A program made the position numbers and the translations under genes. From assembly GCA_030704615.1 (NCBI GenBank), contig CM060734.1:26166001-26226000 (forward strand): a DNA stretch of 60,000 nt, written 5' to 3'. The first letter of the stretch is position 1, and each line of letters opens with the position of its first letter. Below the pieces are notes generated by a model. That model ran no database searches and was not told the origin of the DNA. It was given only the letters and a program-made list of their open reading frames with translations. Positions 47,166 through 58,200 of this stretch are shown piece after piece. Source of the DNA: Takakia lepidozioides. Lineage: Eukaryota > Streptophyta > Takakiopsida > Takakiales > Takakiaceae.

Positions 47166-48240
47166 TCATGGATGCCTGCACACCGTGGTCCTCACATGCT
47201 CGCCCCCACTCACTGCCTGTACCGTCTCGGTAGGCAGAGAGACCATCGAGGGAAGTGTACTCCGCACTCTGCGTTGCTCAGCCATAGCCAAGCTGATAAT
47301 CCAGGTCAAGCAATTTAGATCCATTGTTTGCCCCAACTCCTGACGACGTGATGCCTCAGAAAGAGACGACACCGCCGTGGTACCAGTGGTAAAACCCATT
47401 GCCCGCTCACGCTCGTCAGCATTAGGCTCCACTAACTGCTGCAACTGAGCATCCTACAGGAGGCCAGGTCCACTATCCCGGAAAGCATGCGATCCTGGGA
47501 AGCTGAGCAGTGTAGGTAATGCTACTCGTGGTTGACCCACTTTGTTGACCACTGCCAAAGGCGAATGGTCATTGTGTCTTTCATGCTGAGACTACCTCCC
47601 TGTGTCCAGAATGCTATCCACTGTGAGAGGTGTTGGCCGCTGCACCCCATCAAATGCACGCTTTAGCAGTGCGGGTGGCATCAAGTTAGTCCACCATAGT
47701 CGTGGACGATAAGCCCGTGACCCCACTGTAGCTGCAACTAGCAACACTGCTGACCCAAGCCACGACCGGACTTGATGCACACTGGCCATCACCCTGTCCC
47801 GAGAATCGCCCATCAGTGGCACATTCTCCAAGATGTATGTTGGAGATACAGCTTGATGAAGCTGCAAGTGGCGCAAAACCCGCACCATCTCCCAAAATAG
47901 ACCCAACCTTGAGTCTCGCAATCCATTGCCATACCCGGCTTATGAATGCCCTTGGCAGGGCCAACCTACCACTACCAGATCAATGGAGCCAACCCGCTCC
48001 AAATCCTGCGCCCCCAGCAACGAAATGTCTACTGGCAAGGCCTGCTGATATCCACGAACTGCAGACACCGGCAACAACTCAGGGTACCGCTGTACCAACT
48101 GAGCAACATGGCGAAGTGAAATGCGTCGTGCAGTCTCATCCCTCTCCACATACAGGTAACGCCAAACTCGTACACCTGCCTGTAACATAACAGCCAATCC
48201 GGTGCTGATCCCGCCAAACAAGTCCAGAAGACAAATGCCT
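47166..48240 (-). pseudogene. DNMT3-like C5-cytosine DNA methyltransferase (element A), three stops
   Basis: It would methylate cytosine at C5 with S-adenosylmethionine. In one frame: motif I CLLDLFGGISTGL (about 48233), motif II YLYVERDETARR, motif IV GWPCQGHS with the catalytic Cys (about 47966-47943), motif VI TYILENVPLMGDS (about 47835-47797), motif VIII YRPRLWWTNL (about 47720-47690). Motifs IX/X follow as ERERAMGFTTGTT and RRQELGQTMDL (47410-47290). Motif order is the normal one, not the permuted DRM order, and the motif VIII style is DNMT3-like. The frame is interrupted by TAA right after motif IV (47940) and TAG at 47592 and about 47463, but there is no frameshift. So it was intact until recently. 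Expression needs the protease/Gag frame upstream. Confidence 0.88.
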
Positions 48241-49000
48241 TCATCCGGATACTGCCACACAATAGGTGTGGTGTCCAATGGAGACAACTGAGGTGGTCCT
48301 GGTGCAATCCCCGCACTCTCCTCCTCTCCTGACGGTACAAAAGCCTCCACCCAGGCTTGTTGTACCCGTTGATCAGCATCCTGCTGCATTATTTTGCTCG
48401 TGCCCCACAATGGAGTCTGAGCAACCATGGTAGGCAACTCCGCCATACCATACATGTCATCCTGCTCTCCCGGAGGTGGCACATCCTCTGAATGAGCGTT
48501 GCCCTCAAGCAACTCTCTAGGGCAACTCACTGCTGCTGTGAATGCTGCTAGTGTCGGCATCTTGCCTCGCTGGGCAACCGCAACTCCTCCTATGAACGTC
48601 ACAGGGAGCTGCACACGCCGGCCCTCCCCTGACTGCCATGCAGGCCTATAGGAAGCTGACTCCTCCCAAAAATCCAGGGTGAAGCCCATGGCGTACAACA
48701 CTGCCCCACCAACCAGGACATCGTATGAGACCGCGTCTGTCACAATGGCCTTGGCTCGCATTACTGAGCCATCTGTAGGGTGATCCAGCCATAGTCTGAT
48801 AGCCAACTCACGCCGTGTCATGCCCCGAGCCTGCTCTGATCCTCCTAGAGACGTCTGTATCTGGAAAGGACAAGGCTTCATATCCGCATCCGTGAGGCCC
48901 AAGCCTGCAATAGTAGCTCTACCCAGCATCAATGGCTGAGCTCCCGAGTCCAACAAGACCCGCAATGGCCGGTACCTCTTGCCTGCCGGTCCACTCAAAC
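48240..49000 (-). pseudogene. Retropepsin-like aspartic protease (element A)
   Basis: The open frame starts near 48998. RVLLDSGAQPLMLGRATIAG (about 48965-48905) contains the catalytic DSG triplet and the following hydrophobic strand. SYDVLVGGAVLYAMGFTLDF (about 48735-48675) fits the later beta-strands with the ILG-like element. The domain runs without a break into the methyltransferase in the same frame, through a linker of about 100 residues (PGPPQLSPLDTTPI). The upstream leader at 49506-49069 is in a different frame. Confidence 0.8.
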
Positions 49001-49739
49001 AGAAAATGTCATCCTAGTTGTCTAACATGACAACTCCAGGTGTAACCATGGCGCGCTCAATGGCTGGCCTAGCTGGCAGCTCCAGCTTGCCATGGCGCTG
49101 CCGTGGCAGTCTTGACCCTCAAATCCGAGGATCCCTCGAGCACTACACCTCCCACTATCTCCGCAGAAGATGAAGTAACCTCCCCACTCTCACAGAGTGT
49201 AGCTGCTAGCCTGAACACCTCAGCTGGTCTTACCCCCGGCATCACAATCATGGTAGCCGAGAACAATGGAGCCTGGCATATAGATGTTGCCGCTCCTAGC
49301 AGCACACTAGCTACCGTAGCCTTGGCAACACTAGGTAGCGGTGCTACCCGTGTAGCTCTCCCCAATGGCATAGTAACCTCCGCCTCGGTAACAGTTGGGC
49401 GAGAACTAGGTGCCATGGATGGCGTCGACACTGTCTCCGCCAATGTGAATGACTGAGGAAGCCTAGCCTGACGGCTTGCCTCCCCACGCTGTGGATCCAA
49501 CTCCACCTCTGCTCAAGAACTCGTGCTGCACCTCGAGTCACGACTGCAGCAGACTCCACCTGCACTAGTGGTAGTGCTGCTCCGCACATGAATCCCATGC
49601 CTCCCATATCTCCTCCCTCAGGAGCAGGAGGTGGACCATCCGGCCTTGGAGGTGGTACCACCTGAGTTGTAGCCATGGCAGCGAGCCTATGCTCTAGCTA
49701 TTGAAGCCGGTTGGCCATGCCTTGGTCAACACCCTGACC

Positions 49740-50942
49740 TCCGCGTCCTTGGCCATGTTGAGCTTGCCCTTAGCCTACACCCCATGCCTGGCCACCTTGT
49801 CCTCTTTGGGCTGCTCCCCCTCGCCCCCGGCCACCATTGTTCCCTTGGAACTGGCCTGGGCGAAACTCGGGATGCAAACCATAACATTGGGCCTCTCCAT
49901 GCCTGTGCTTGCCACAATGCCCACACTGCAACTGTGCAGGCTGCCAGCCTTTTGCCTCCCTCTGGACAATCCTTTTTGACGTGGGGTCCTCCACATGTCC
50001 AACACACCACATCCGCCCGTTGTTGGCCTGCAAATGAAGGGAGAGACCCCTGCATCTGAGGTCCTCTCTGCCCTTCCCTGAGCTTCATCTGAGCCCCCTT
50101 GTTGCCTTGAGCACGTTGAGGTAGTGGTTGGCTAGGAGCACCACTACCCCGTGGTGTCTCCTTAGCAAATCCCACCATGACCACTCGTTCCTTCACCATG
50201 TTGAGCTCTATCCACTCTGCCAGCAAAAACACATTTGCTAAGGTGGGTTGGGCCACTTGTAGGAGAGTTGCATCCCACACCCTTCTCCTCAGCTCCTTGT
50301 TCAATATCCCATAGCAGAATTGGACTGCCTGAGCTTCCGTAACCCCTTGGGTTACATTTATCAAGCGCCTCATGCGAGTGAAAGCCTCCTGAAGCTCTCA
50401 GTAGGCTTCCGTTGGAACTCTTGCAAGCTCCGCAACTTCTCTGTCCTCACCCCTTGGTAGTTCCCTCTCAACTCTTCGAAGAACCCCACAACAGGGTTGA
50501 AGGCAGGCACGGGTACTGGTGCTGGTGCGGTAGTAGCTTGGGTGGACGTCGTAGCTACAGTACCACCAGTCCTACTAGTCCCACTGCTGCTTGCTGAAGC
50601 TGTCGGTGCAGCGGCAGGTGTAGCCACTGCCCTCGTGACTCTAGTGCCCGTAGTGATAGAGACATAGTCGGGTGACCAGTACATCCTCCACTCCTCGATC
50701 TCAACCTCATGCCCTCGCCTAAACTCATGGTAATCATCCATAGGCGGCCCCTCAAGGTGTTGAAACAGCCCCTTCCATGCCATGAAAGGTGTAAATAGTT
50801 GTGGATTGCGCATTTGCTGCAAATCACACCAACTATCAAACTCTTGGATAAAAACATCCAACTCGATGGTGCCCACCACCCCAGAGTACCTTCGTGGCCC
50901 CTTGGTAGCTCCATACATCTCCTCCATTGTGTCCCACAACAA
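49740..50942 (-). pseudogene. Gag with two zinc knuckles (element A)
   Basis: The first frame (50942-50370) reads LDVFIQEFDSWCDLQQM, FMAWKGLFQHLEGPPMDDY and, near its end, LRSLQEFQRKPTESF. A one-base shift near 50380 leads into the frame 50373-49726 (MRRLINVTQGVTEAQAVQF, LANVFLLAEWIELNM). The pattern fits a retrotransposon Gag helical core. CWTCGGPHVKKDC (about 50012-49975) is a CX2CX3HX4C knuckle. After another shift CGHCGKHRHGEAQC (about 49930-49888) is a classical CX2CX4HX4C knuckle, then a Gly/Arg-rich tail. It would package RNA and form particles. The shifts could be decay or, less likely, programmed. Confidence 0.8.
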
Positions 50943-50984
50943 TGGCCACAGCCTGTCACTTCAAGAGCCATGCTCTATCTAGGC

Positions 50985-51500
50985 TTGAGGTTGAAACCCC
51001 AACTCAGAACACGCTCTACAAGTGTCGGACTGTCACATAAGAGCAGATCAGCCCCTTACCTTCTCTTCTAGTTCTCTAAAGCTTGAAAACAAAAGCCCAA
51101 TGGACTGAAGGCATGCTCCACACATGCCCCACTCTCACCACCAGAGAATCAGCCCATTTGCTTTCTTTCTTGCACCCACCAACCTGAAAATACACGCTTC
51201 AGCGGGCTGGAAGCATGCTCCACACATGCCCTACAGGGAAACCAGCCCCTTCCTTCCTTTCTTGCACTCCCAAAACTGAAAATACAAGCCTTCAACAGGC
51301 TGAAAGCATGCTCCACACATGCATTGCTCTCACATAAGGGAAGTCAGCCCTTCCCTCTTCCTTGCTTGCCCTCCAAGCTTGAAGATGGAAGCTTCAATGA
51401 GCTGAATACATGCTCCACACATGCAACCTCTTCACACAAGAGGTATCAGCCCCCTATCTTGGTTCCTTAGCTCCTTGATGCTCTCTAAGACAAGACTAAG
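50985..51500. repeat. Five imperfect ~100-bp repeats upstream of gag (element A leader)
   Basis: Units contain 'gctgaa.gcatgctccacacatgc' (short core 'catgctccacacatg' at about 51108, 51208, 51305, 51408) followed by 'aagg.aatcagccc' and 'ttccttcctttcttgcac'. A more diverged unit lies near 51010 ('cgctctacaagtgtcggac'), and another echo at 51690-51760. They lie just before the Gag start on the minus strand, so they would be in the element's 5' leader. Confidence 0.75.
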
Positions 51501-52227
51501 CACTCCACAGCCCTTGCCAAGCTCCTGAAACCCTAAGGCTTACATTTCCAGCCACAAGACACTCTTCTTGTGGTGCAAGAGCTCTTCTTCCAAGCTCTAA
51601 AACCCTAGGTGCACATTCCATGGCCTTGCTGCACCTCTTAGCTCCTGTTCCAGCCCTGCTCTTGCCATGACAAGAGCCCTCTCAATGCTGAAGCTTGAGA
51701 TTGAAACCCAATCTCAACATACTCCACAAAGTGCACTGATTTGCCCCAAGCCAAATCAGCCCTTTCGCTTGGTCTTGCAATCCTGCAGCATGGTGCTTTC
51801 ATCTCTGAAGCTGAAGATCGAATGCCAAGGTCTACCACCTTGTAACCCACATCGCCTCCACTTCTAACAACCAAGAGCTCCACGGTGCTCCTTGCATAAC
51901 AACCTCCACTCCAGGGCCTAAATCTGCCTTGACCCCTGGATTGACACTTGGGCCAATCCCAAATGTCAATATGTAAAAGCTAGCTATTTCCTAGCTAGTT
52001 TCACACGGGGGCTGCTATTTCATGAGCGGCATGAGCATGAGCGGAAAAAAAAAAAGCATGAGCAGACCATTGTGAGTCCACGGAAATAGGGTTAGGAGGC
52101 ACGGAAATAGGGTCATGTGAAGTTGGAATGTGGCACCAGTGGACTTGAAATGCAACATTTTATTGCAAATTTTGTGGCAAGCCACGTCTATACAAGTGTG
52201 TTCTAACTGTCATAGCCGGAATGGGCA
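51500..52227. other. Region between element A and the ParB/methyltransferase gene
   Basis: No gene is recognised. It has Cys/Ser-coding-like pyrimidine-rich sequence continuous with the element A leader. Near 52000-52120 are two copies of 'gagc.gcatgagcatgagcgg'-like and 'cggaaatagggt' blocks. It should include the 3' UTR of the minus-strand gene that ends at 52228. Confidence 0.35.
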
Positions 52228-55200
52228 CTACTCTCCTACACCCTCCGAGGAACTTGCCCCACCTTCTTCCTCATCCCCCTCATCCCCCTCATCCTCCGAG
52301 CTCTGTGATGCATCAGTTCCACTATGCCTCTCAAAAATCCCGTCCTCTCTTTGGGGGACTGTCCACCTCACCTCCTGGGAATCTTCTGCGTCTTCTCCCC
52401 CACTTTCCTCAGCAGAATCCAACACAAATCTACGAGCCCGACGGGCTCTAATAGCTGTTGCCTCCTCCCTCATCTTCATTTTCTTGAGGCTTGCCTCGTC
52501 TAAAATCTGCTGTACACGACTACGTTCGGAACACCTCCTAATGGACACCGAAGCAAGCCGGGCAGCATAAGTAGGAAGGATGTACTCCCTTTCTGGACTA
52601 GGCATGAAATCCCCCCTGGCAAAAAAAAGGCACGTTCCTCCTGCCCATGAACTCCGGTGTAGACGTCCCTCCGGGAGTACTTGGCATCCTACAGTAAGAA
52701 CAAATCCACTTGAAGAATGTCAATACCATCACAACCAGAAAGGGTTTTCAATGAAATAAGAGAGCGGAGGGAGGTGCCTCACAAAATCTGGAGGCAACTT
52801 ACAATGCCACCACTCACTCGTAAACCGGGGGCTCCTCGGCCTCGATCCCAACTTCCTCCCCCTGCTCCTTCTCGGATTTTTCCTCATCCTCCGAGGATGC
52901 CTCTTCCTCTTTCGGCAGACGTTCAGCCGCTGCAAATTCCGAGTTGTGGAGGGCAGTATCTGGCTCGAAGGCGAACACATGCCTGTCGGACAATGTCCCT
53001 GTCCACATTGAAGCACCTGAGGAACAAAGCGGGCGGTTAATAGCTTGCGGCATGCAATTGCAATGGGGCCAGGGGACAAACTAAGCACGTGAAGGCTTAC
53101 CCGTGCCGCATGTGAGGTCCAGAATCCGCCCTTGGACATCCGAGCACGTCTCCATGAGGGTCTGGATGAAAGCAGGGCTCCGGGTCCGGCTGTACCGCCA
53201 CGGTTTGCCTGTCTTTGTGTCCTTCGGCATACTAGAGTGGGGCACATAGTTGTAGAGGACATCGTAGGTTACAGGGTCCACAGCGGCATCAACAAGACGA
53301 CCGTCGTTGTGGAATTTGAACGTAGACCCTCTCTTCACAAAGCAATATGCCTCAAACACCAATGTCTGCACATCCAACAAAGAAGGGATCAATTCCAGGG
53401 TCTACTTAACATACACCACAATATGAAGTGAATGCAATAGATTGATAACTTACACTTTGGCCCTCTGTTCGCAACCCCTGCGTACTGATGCAGAACCATT
53501 TTCTGAGGAGGACCGGGGTGACACTTTTCGGTGTCCACCTTGCCACCGCATTCTCTGTGGTCTTCCCTCTCGTGGCAAGGACAACCACACATCCACCGTC
53601 ATCCAGAAGCATCCCCGCCAGCCCAAACCCGGCTTTCCAGTAGTCCTCAGTAAACCTGTTCCAGGTGGGCACACCATCCAGGCCCTCCAGCAGCTCCCCA
53701 TCTAGAATGTCGAGGAGAATCATGTCGCAAGCTCTCTCCACCTCAACCCCCCCCCGAGTGCTCTTGCAATTCGTGCTCACAGCCGTGAAGAATTCCATCA
53801 TGGCTTCAAAACCAGGGGTGTCTTTAGGCTCTGTACCGGCAGCCCTCTTCTTGGCTTTCCCCTTCTGCTCCGCCAGAGACTTGTTGTGTGCCACCTTCTT
53901 CGCCCTGGCAGCGAGAGCGTCAAGGAAGCTCTCATTGACGCATTGGATGATGGTTGGAGGTTCTAGCTTTGGCCTGTGCGTAAACGTCACCGCCGAATAC
54001 CGCCGTATAGGCTTGCCCTCAAATGCCAACTTCTTGGCAGAGCCAGTCCCACTCCGAACTGACTTGGGAACCCGGACGACCGGTGACTGGGTAGGAGCAA
54101 CAGCAGTCGCAGGACCTTGAACAAAATCGGCGTCGGAGTCACTCTCTTGGGTCCCCTCCTGCGCCTCCTCCGATGCCCCGATGGTTTTCTTCTTTTTGGG
54201 TGTTACTGCAGTCACCTGTTTCCTTGTCCTTTTCCTTTGACCTTTACTCTTCTCATGCAATTTCTCTTGAATTCCTGCCTGAGCAAGCTCTGCCGCTTTC
54301 CTGGAGTTCGCAAGCGCTTTTGCCTCTTTTGCACCCAACGGAGGCAGCGGAGCCCGGTTTCGTCGGAATTCAGCATCCAGCTTCAATTGAAACTCGGATG
54401 GGTCGAGCGAGCCGGGCGGAAGGTCCACATACCAAGGGCAATCACGCAAATGTTCCAGATGCCACTCCTTCACAATATCGTCAGTGTACATGGAGTCAGC
54501 CCCAGGGTTCCTCCATGCCAGGAAGAATGGTGGCTCGAAAGACAGATGACCTTTCTCCAAAAGGGAGAACTTACAGTACCTGCATTCATGAAAAACACAA
54601 TGAGGTCCGAAAATGGCTAAGTCCCTGAACGGCAATAGGCCCTACAACTGGAATATGGCGCCGAATTTCCACTTCAGGGCCACCCAGTCTAGGGACTTAG
54701 CCCGAAAATGGCTAAGTCCCTGAACGGCAATACGGCCTGGAACTGGAAAACGGCGCCGAATTTCCAGTTCAGAGCCAGCCAGTCTAGGGACTTAGCCCGA
54801 AAATGGCTAAGTCCCTGGACGGCAATAGGGCCTAGAACTGGAAAACGGCGCCGAATTTCCAGTTCCGGGCCAGCCACCCTAGGGACTTAGCCCGAAAATG
54901 GCTAAGTCCCTGGACAGCAATAGGGCCTAGAACTGGAAAACGGCGCCGAATTTCCAGTTCCTGGCCAGCCACCGTAGGGACTTAGACCGAAAATGGCTAA
55001 GTCCGTGGACGGCAATAGGGCCTGGAACTGGAATATGGCGCCGAATTTCCACTTCAGGGCCAGCCAGTCTAGGGACTTAGCCCGAAAATGGCTAAGTCCC
55101 TGAACGGCAATATGGCCTGGAACTGGAAAAGGGCGCCGAATTTCCAGTTCAGGGCCAGCCAGTCTAGGGACTTAGCCCGAAAATGGCTAAGTCCCTGGAC

Positions 55201-58200
55201 GGCAATAGGGCCTAGAACTGGAAAACGGCGCCGAATTTCCAGTTGCGGGCCAGCCACACTAGGGACTTAGGCCGAAAATGGCTAAGTCCCTGAACGGCAA
55301 TAGGGCCTAAAACTGGAATATGGCGCCGAATTTCCACTTCAGGGCCAGCCAGTCTAGGGACTTAGGCCGAAAATGGCTAAGTCCTTGAACGGCAATAGGG
55401 CCTGGAACTGGAAAATGGCGCCGAATTTCCAGTTCCGGGCCAGCCAGTCTAGGGACTTAGCCATTTTCGGAGCCCTGACTGGAAATTCGGCGCCATTTTC
55501 CCTAACACCACTTGAGGCCTCTAACATCCTGAAATGCCAGGACTTGAAAGAAAGGCAGCGCGTATGTACCTGTACAGAAGGCGCATTGCTGCTTTGTCCG
55601 CGTTCGGCTGGTCGGTGAACTCGTGGCTCCGGCGAGCATCTGCTATCTCCCGAAAGAATAGGTTGGTTTTGTAGAGCAGAAAGTACCTCGTCACATAGTC
55701 ACGTAGGCTCTCTGCTGCAGGAGATATCTCCATCTTGAACTGATGTGCTTGTGTGTCCAGCTGCTCTTGCGCATTCGTCGTCACCTGTGGAGATTGTCCA
55801 TCAGATCGCTTTCCTCAAAAAATACAATGAATCCACCCCCTACTAGAGTAGAAGCCCCAAACGAAGCGTGGGGAAGTACCTGAAACCACCATGTCATGCG
55901 GTTCATCCACATGTCGAATGTGGGGTCAGAGAGTTTGTCCGGTTTGGGGAAGCTCCACATGTCCCTGGTACTTTGGGAACCATTCCAGATTTGGAGCCAC
56001 CGGGTCTGTCCAACCACCCAGCATATTCGTAAGCGCCAAACACCACAAAAAGGAGTTGTTGCCACCACAATTTTGTTAAGAATGTATCACCTTTTCTGTT
56101 GCATCCACACAGGATGTGGCTAGATGATGGAGTTTCTCCAATGTCATCGTGGGCTTCAGAGCGCGAGAGTAGTGCTTCCCCACCTCCACCAGAAAGTCGG
56201 CACCAAGGGCGGGATCAGCTATGGCCACGTACTTTACCATCCGCGACTTGTACTTTATGCGGGCCCTCACCTCCGCAGCTTTGACATACGATTCGAGTTC
56301 CGGGAGGGTTGGATTCTTCTCCTCTGACTCCATGTAGAACCTCCGCGCATGTGCCAAATCCTGCTGTATTTTCGTCTGTCAAGAATGCGCACATAAGATT
56401 AGAAATCCTGCTCAACACAATTTCTTCTATTGGGGGAGGAGAGACAGATTAGCTCAACAAAACTGTCAGGAGCTTTACCCGAAATATGTAGTCCACCATG
56501 GCGTCGACGCTCAGCCTATACCAGGTTCTGTCTGCCTTTGCCTCCGACTTGCGCAGGAGGTCGGCACTGAGGGAATTGGCAAACTCTTGCACCCCCTGCT
56601 TCCCGACATCCTTCACTCGGAAGAGCATATGGGACAAGTTGGTGGCAATGAAGGCATTCTCAGTCACCCTGCAGTGCCACATTTCCATCAAACAATACTG
56701 AAATGGGAATTTTCATCATATATGAGGATTCGCAATGAAATGACTTCCAAATTCAAAGTCCAAAAGCGAGAGGGGTTGTAGCTTACGAGTTGATGTCGGC
56801 CATTGCAGCTTTGAGAAGACTGCGATCTTTGGGCCCCGCAACCTTCAGCACAACACAATCGACAGCGAAATGCCAATCGAGATCGTTGGGTGGGCTTGGG
56901 CAATGTGCTCCATCCATGCCAGGAGGCGATGATTGCCGTCCCACACGTAGAACATCTTACTGGACATGTGCTGGAAAAGAGGATCACTAGCAATCGATCT
57001 CTCGAACTCCTCATTTCGCGTTTGCCAATGGGGACCCCATTTGTCCACCTCATCGGAAGTGTGGGCACGGGAAGCTCCATGGTCGTTCTCAATGGAAACG
57101 TAAAAGGCGGCAGACCCCATTCGATATCCATCCCGGAAAGAGAATTTCAGCTTGTCGATATCGCCTGGGAGGGCAGGTCTCACCACCTGCAATGACACCA
57201 AGCGGCAAAGGGGAATTCGAAGCTTGGCCGGGTACACCATGCCCCCCAGCACCCTGCCAATGTTGCTGTGGGTTGCCTCCAACATCTTGGCAGCGGCCAA
57301 CTTCATATCCGCCTCAGACATGACGTCTGCTGCATAGGGATTTTCCGGCAGCCCACCAGGACCGCCAAATCCAGCCTGTATGCTCCGGGTTTGGGGCCTG
57401 GGGATGTCCGGGAGGATGTCATCCTGGTCAGAAACCTCCATGTCGTCCTCCTCAACAGGGTCAGCCACCTGCGAAACCACCTCCAGCACTCTCGTCGTCT
57501 CTACTGCCCTCTCCCTGGCTTCACCTCGAACTTGCACAATCCGTGCTCTTTCAGGTGTTCTTTCCTCTCCTCCACTCTCCACCGTATGGGTAATTGCGGG
57601 GGCTGCTCTTGCCCGCGATGGTCTAACCGGTGTGCTACTGCATCTCTGTGGTGTCTTGTAGGGATCCACCGTCTCTGTGGGTCCCTCGCTTACATTGGCA
57701 TCTGTCATTTGGGCACCCCTGGCCTCTTCAGCTGCCTTTTGTCTTTCCTCCTGGCTAGCATTCTGTCTCGTCTGTTCTTTTGCCCTCTCTTTTGCCCTCT
57801 CACGGGCTTTCTGTTTCTTACTAGGGCTAGCAGCAGGGGAGCCCTCCAGGACGACCACCTTTGATTGAGGCGAACTGACACCCTCGCGCGCACTGCTCAC
57901 TCCCCCCTCCGCAGCCCGTGACTGCTCTCTCGCCGGGGATTGCATGTGCTTAGCTTTCTTCTTTTTCTTTGCGTGGGCGGGCCCTACTGCATGTGCATGA
58001 ACAACCTCCATTGCCGGATCTGCTGTCCTCATGTTCTCACGCCCTTCACCTGCCATGCCGCCTGCACCAACCTCCCCAATGCCTACTCTGTCGTAATCTC
58101 GTTGCAAGTCCTCCCGTCCACCAACAAAAGGTTTAAGTTTGCCCTCTCGCCCCAAGTTGGGCGATTCAAACATGCGATGAGTTGGAGCTGTCGATGATAC

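Larger units (their letters stand above)
47166..50990 (-). mobile_element. Element A: gag-protease-DNA methyltransferase retroelement
   Basis: Minus-strand order: Gag (50942-49740) with two zinc knuckles, a variable leader (49676-49070), retropepsin (48998 to about 48500) and DNMT3-like methyltransferase (about 48240-47230). The Gag fold pattern and the LLDSGA protease place it with LTR-type retroelements. Reverse transcriptase, RNase H and integrase were looked for between 46000 and 52000 on both strands and not seen. LTRs and a tRNA primer site were not identified either. It is either non-autonomous or truncated at its 3' side. A second, worse-preserved copy is element B. It is more intact than B: only one shift in gag and three stops in protease-methyltransferase were noticed. 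Confidence 0.85.

Noticed and set aside
47166-48240. Assignment of the element A methyltransferase to the plant DRM class
   Set aside because: DRM enzymes have permuted motif order; here motif I precedes IV, VI, VIII and IX/X in the normal order.
50370-50380. Programmed frameshifting in the element A gag
   Set aside because: No slippery heptamer followed by a clear pseudoknot was seen, and further shifts occur downstream; ordinary decay explains it better.
47000-52000. A reverse transcriptase or integrase for element A
   Set aside because: I looked for the YxDD box, QG..LSP-like blocks and the HHCC or DDE patterns on both strands and found none; only the LINE at 8.8-10.1 kb has a reverse transcriptase.
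54606-55510. A CRISPR array
   Set aside because: The units are direct 95-bp repeats without unique spacers, inside an intron of a eukaryotic gene.
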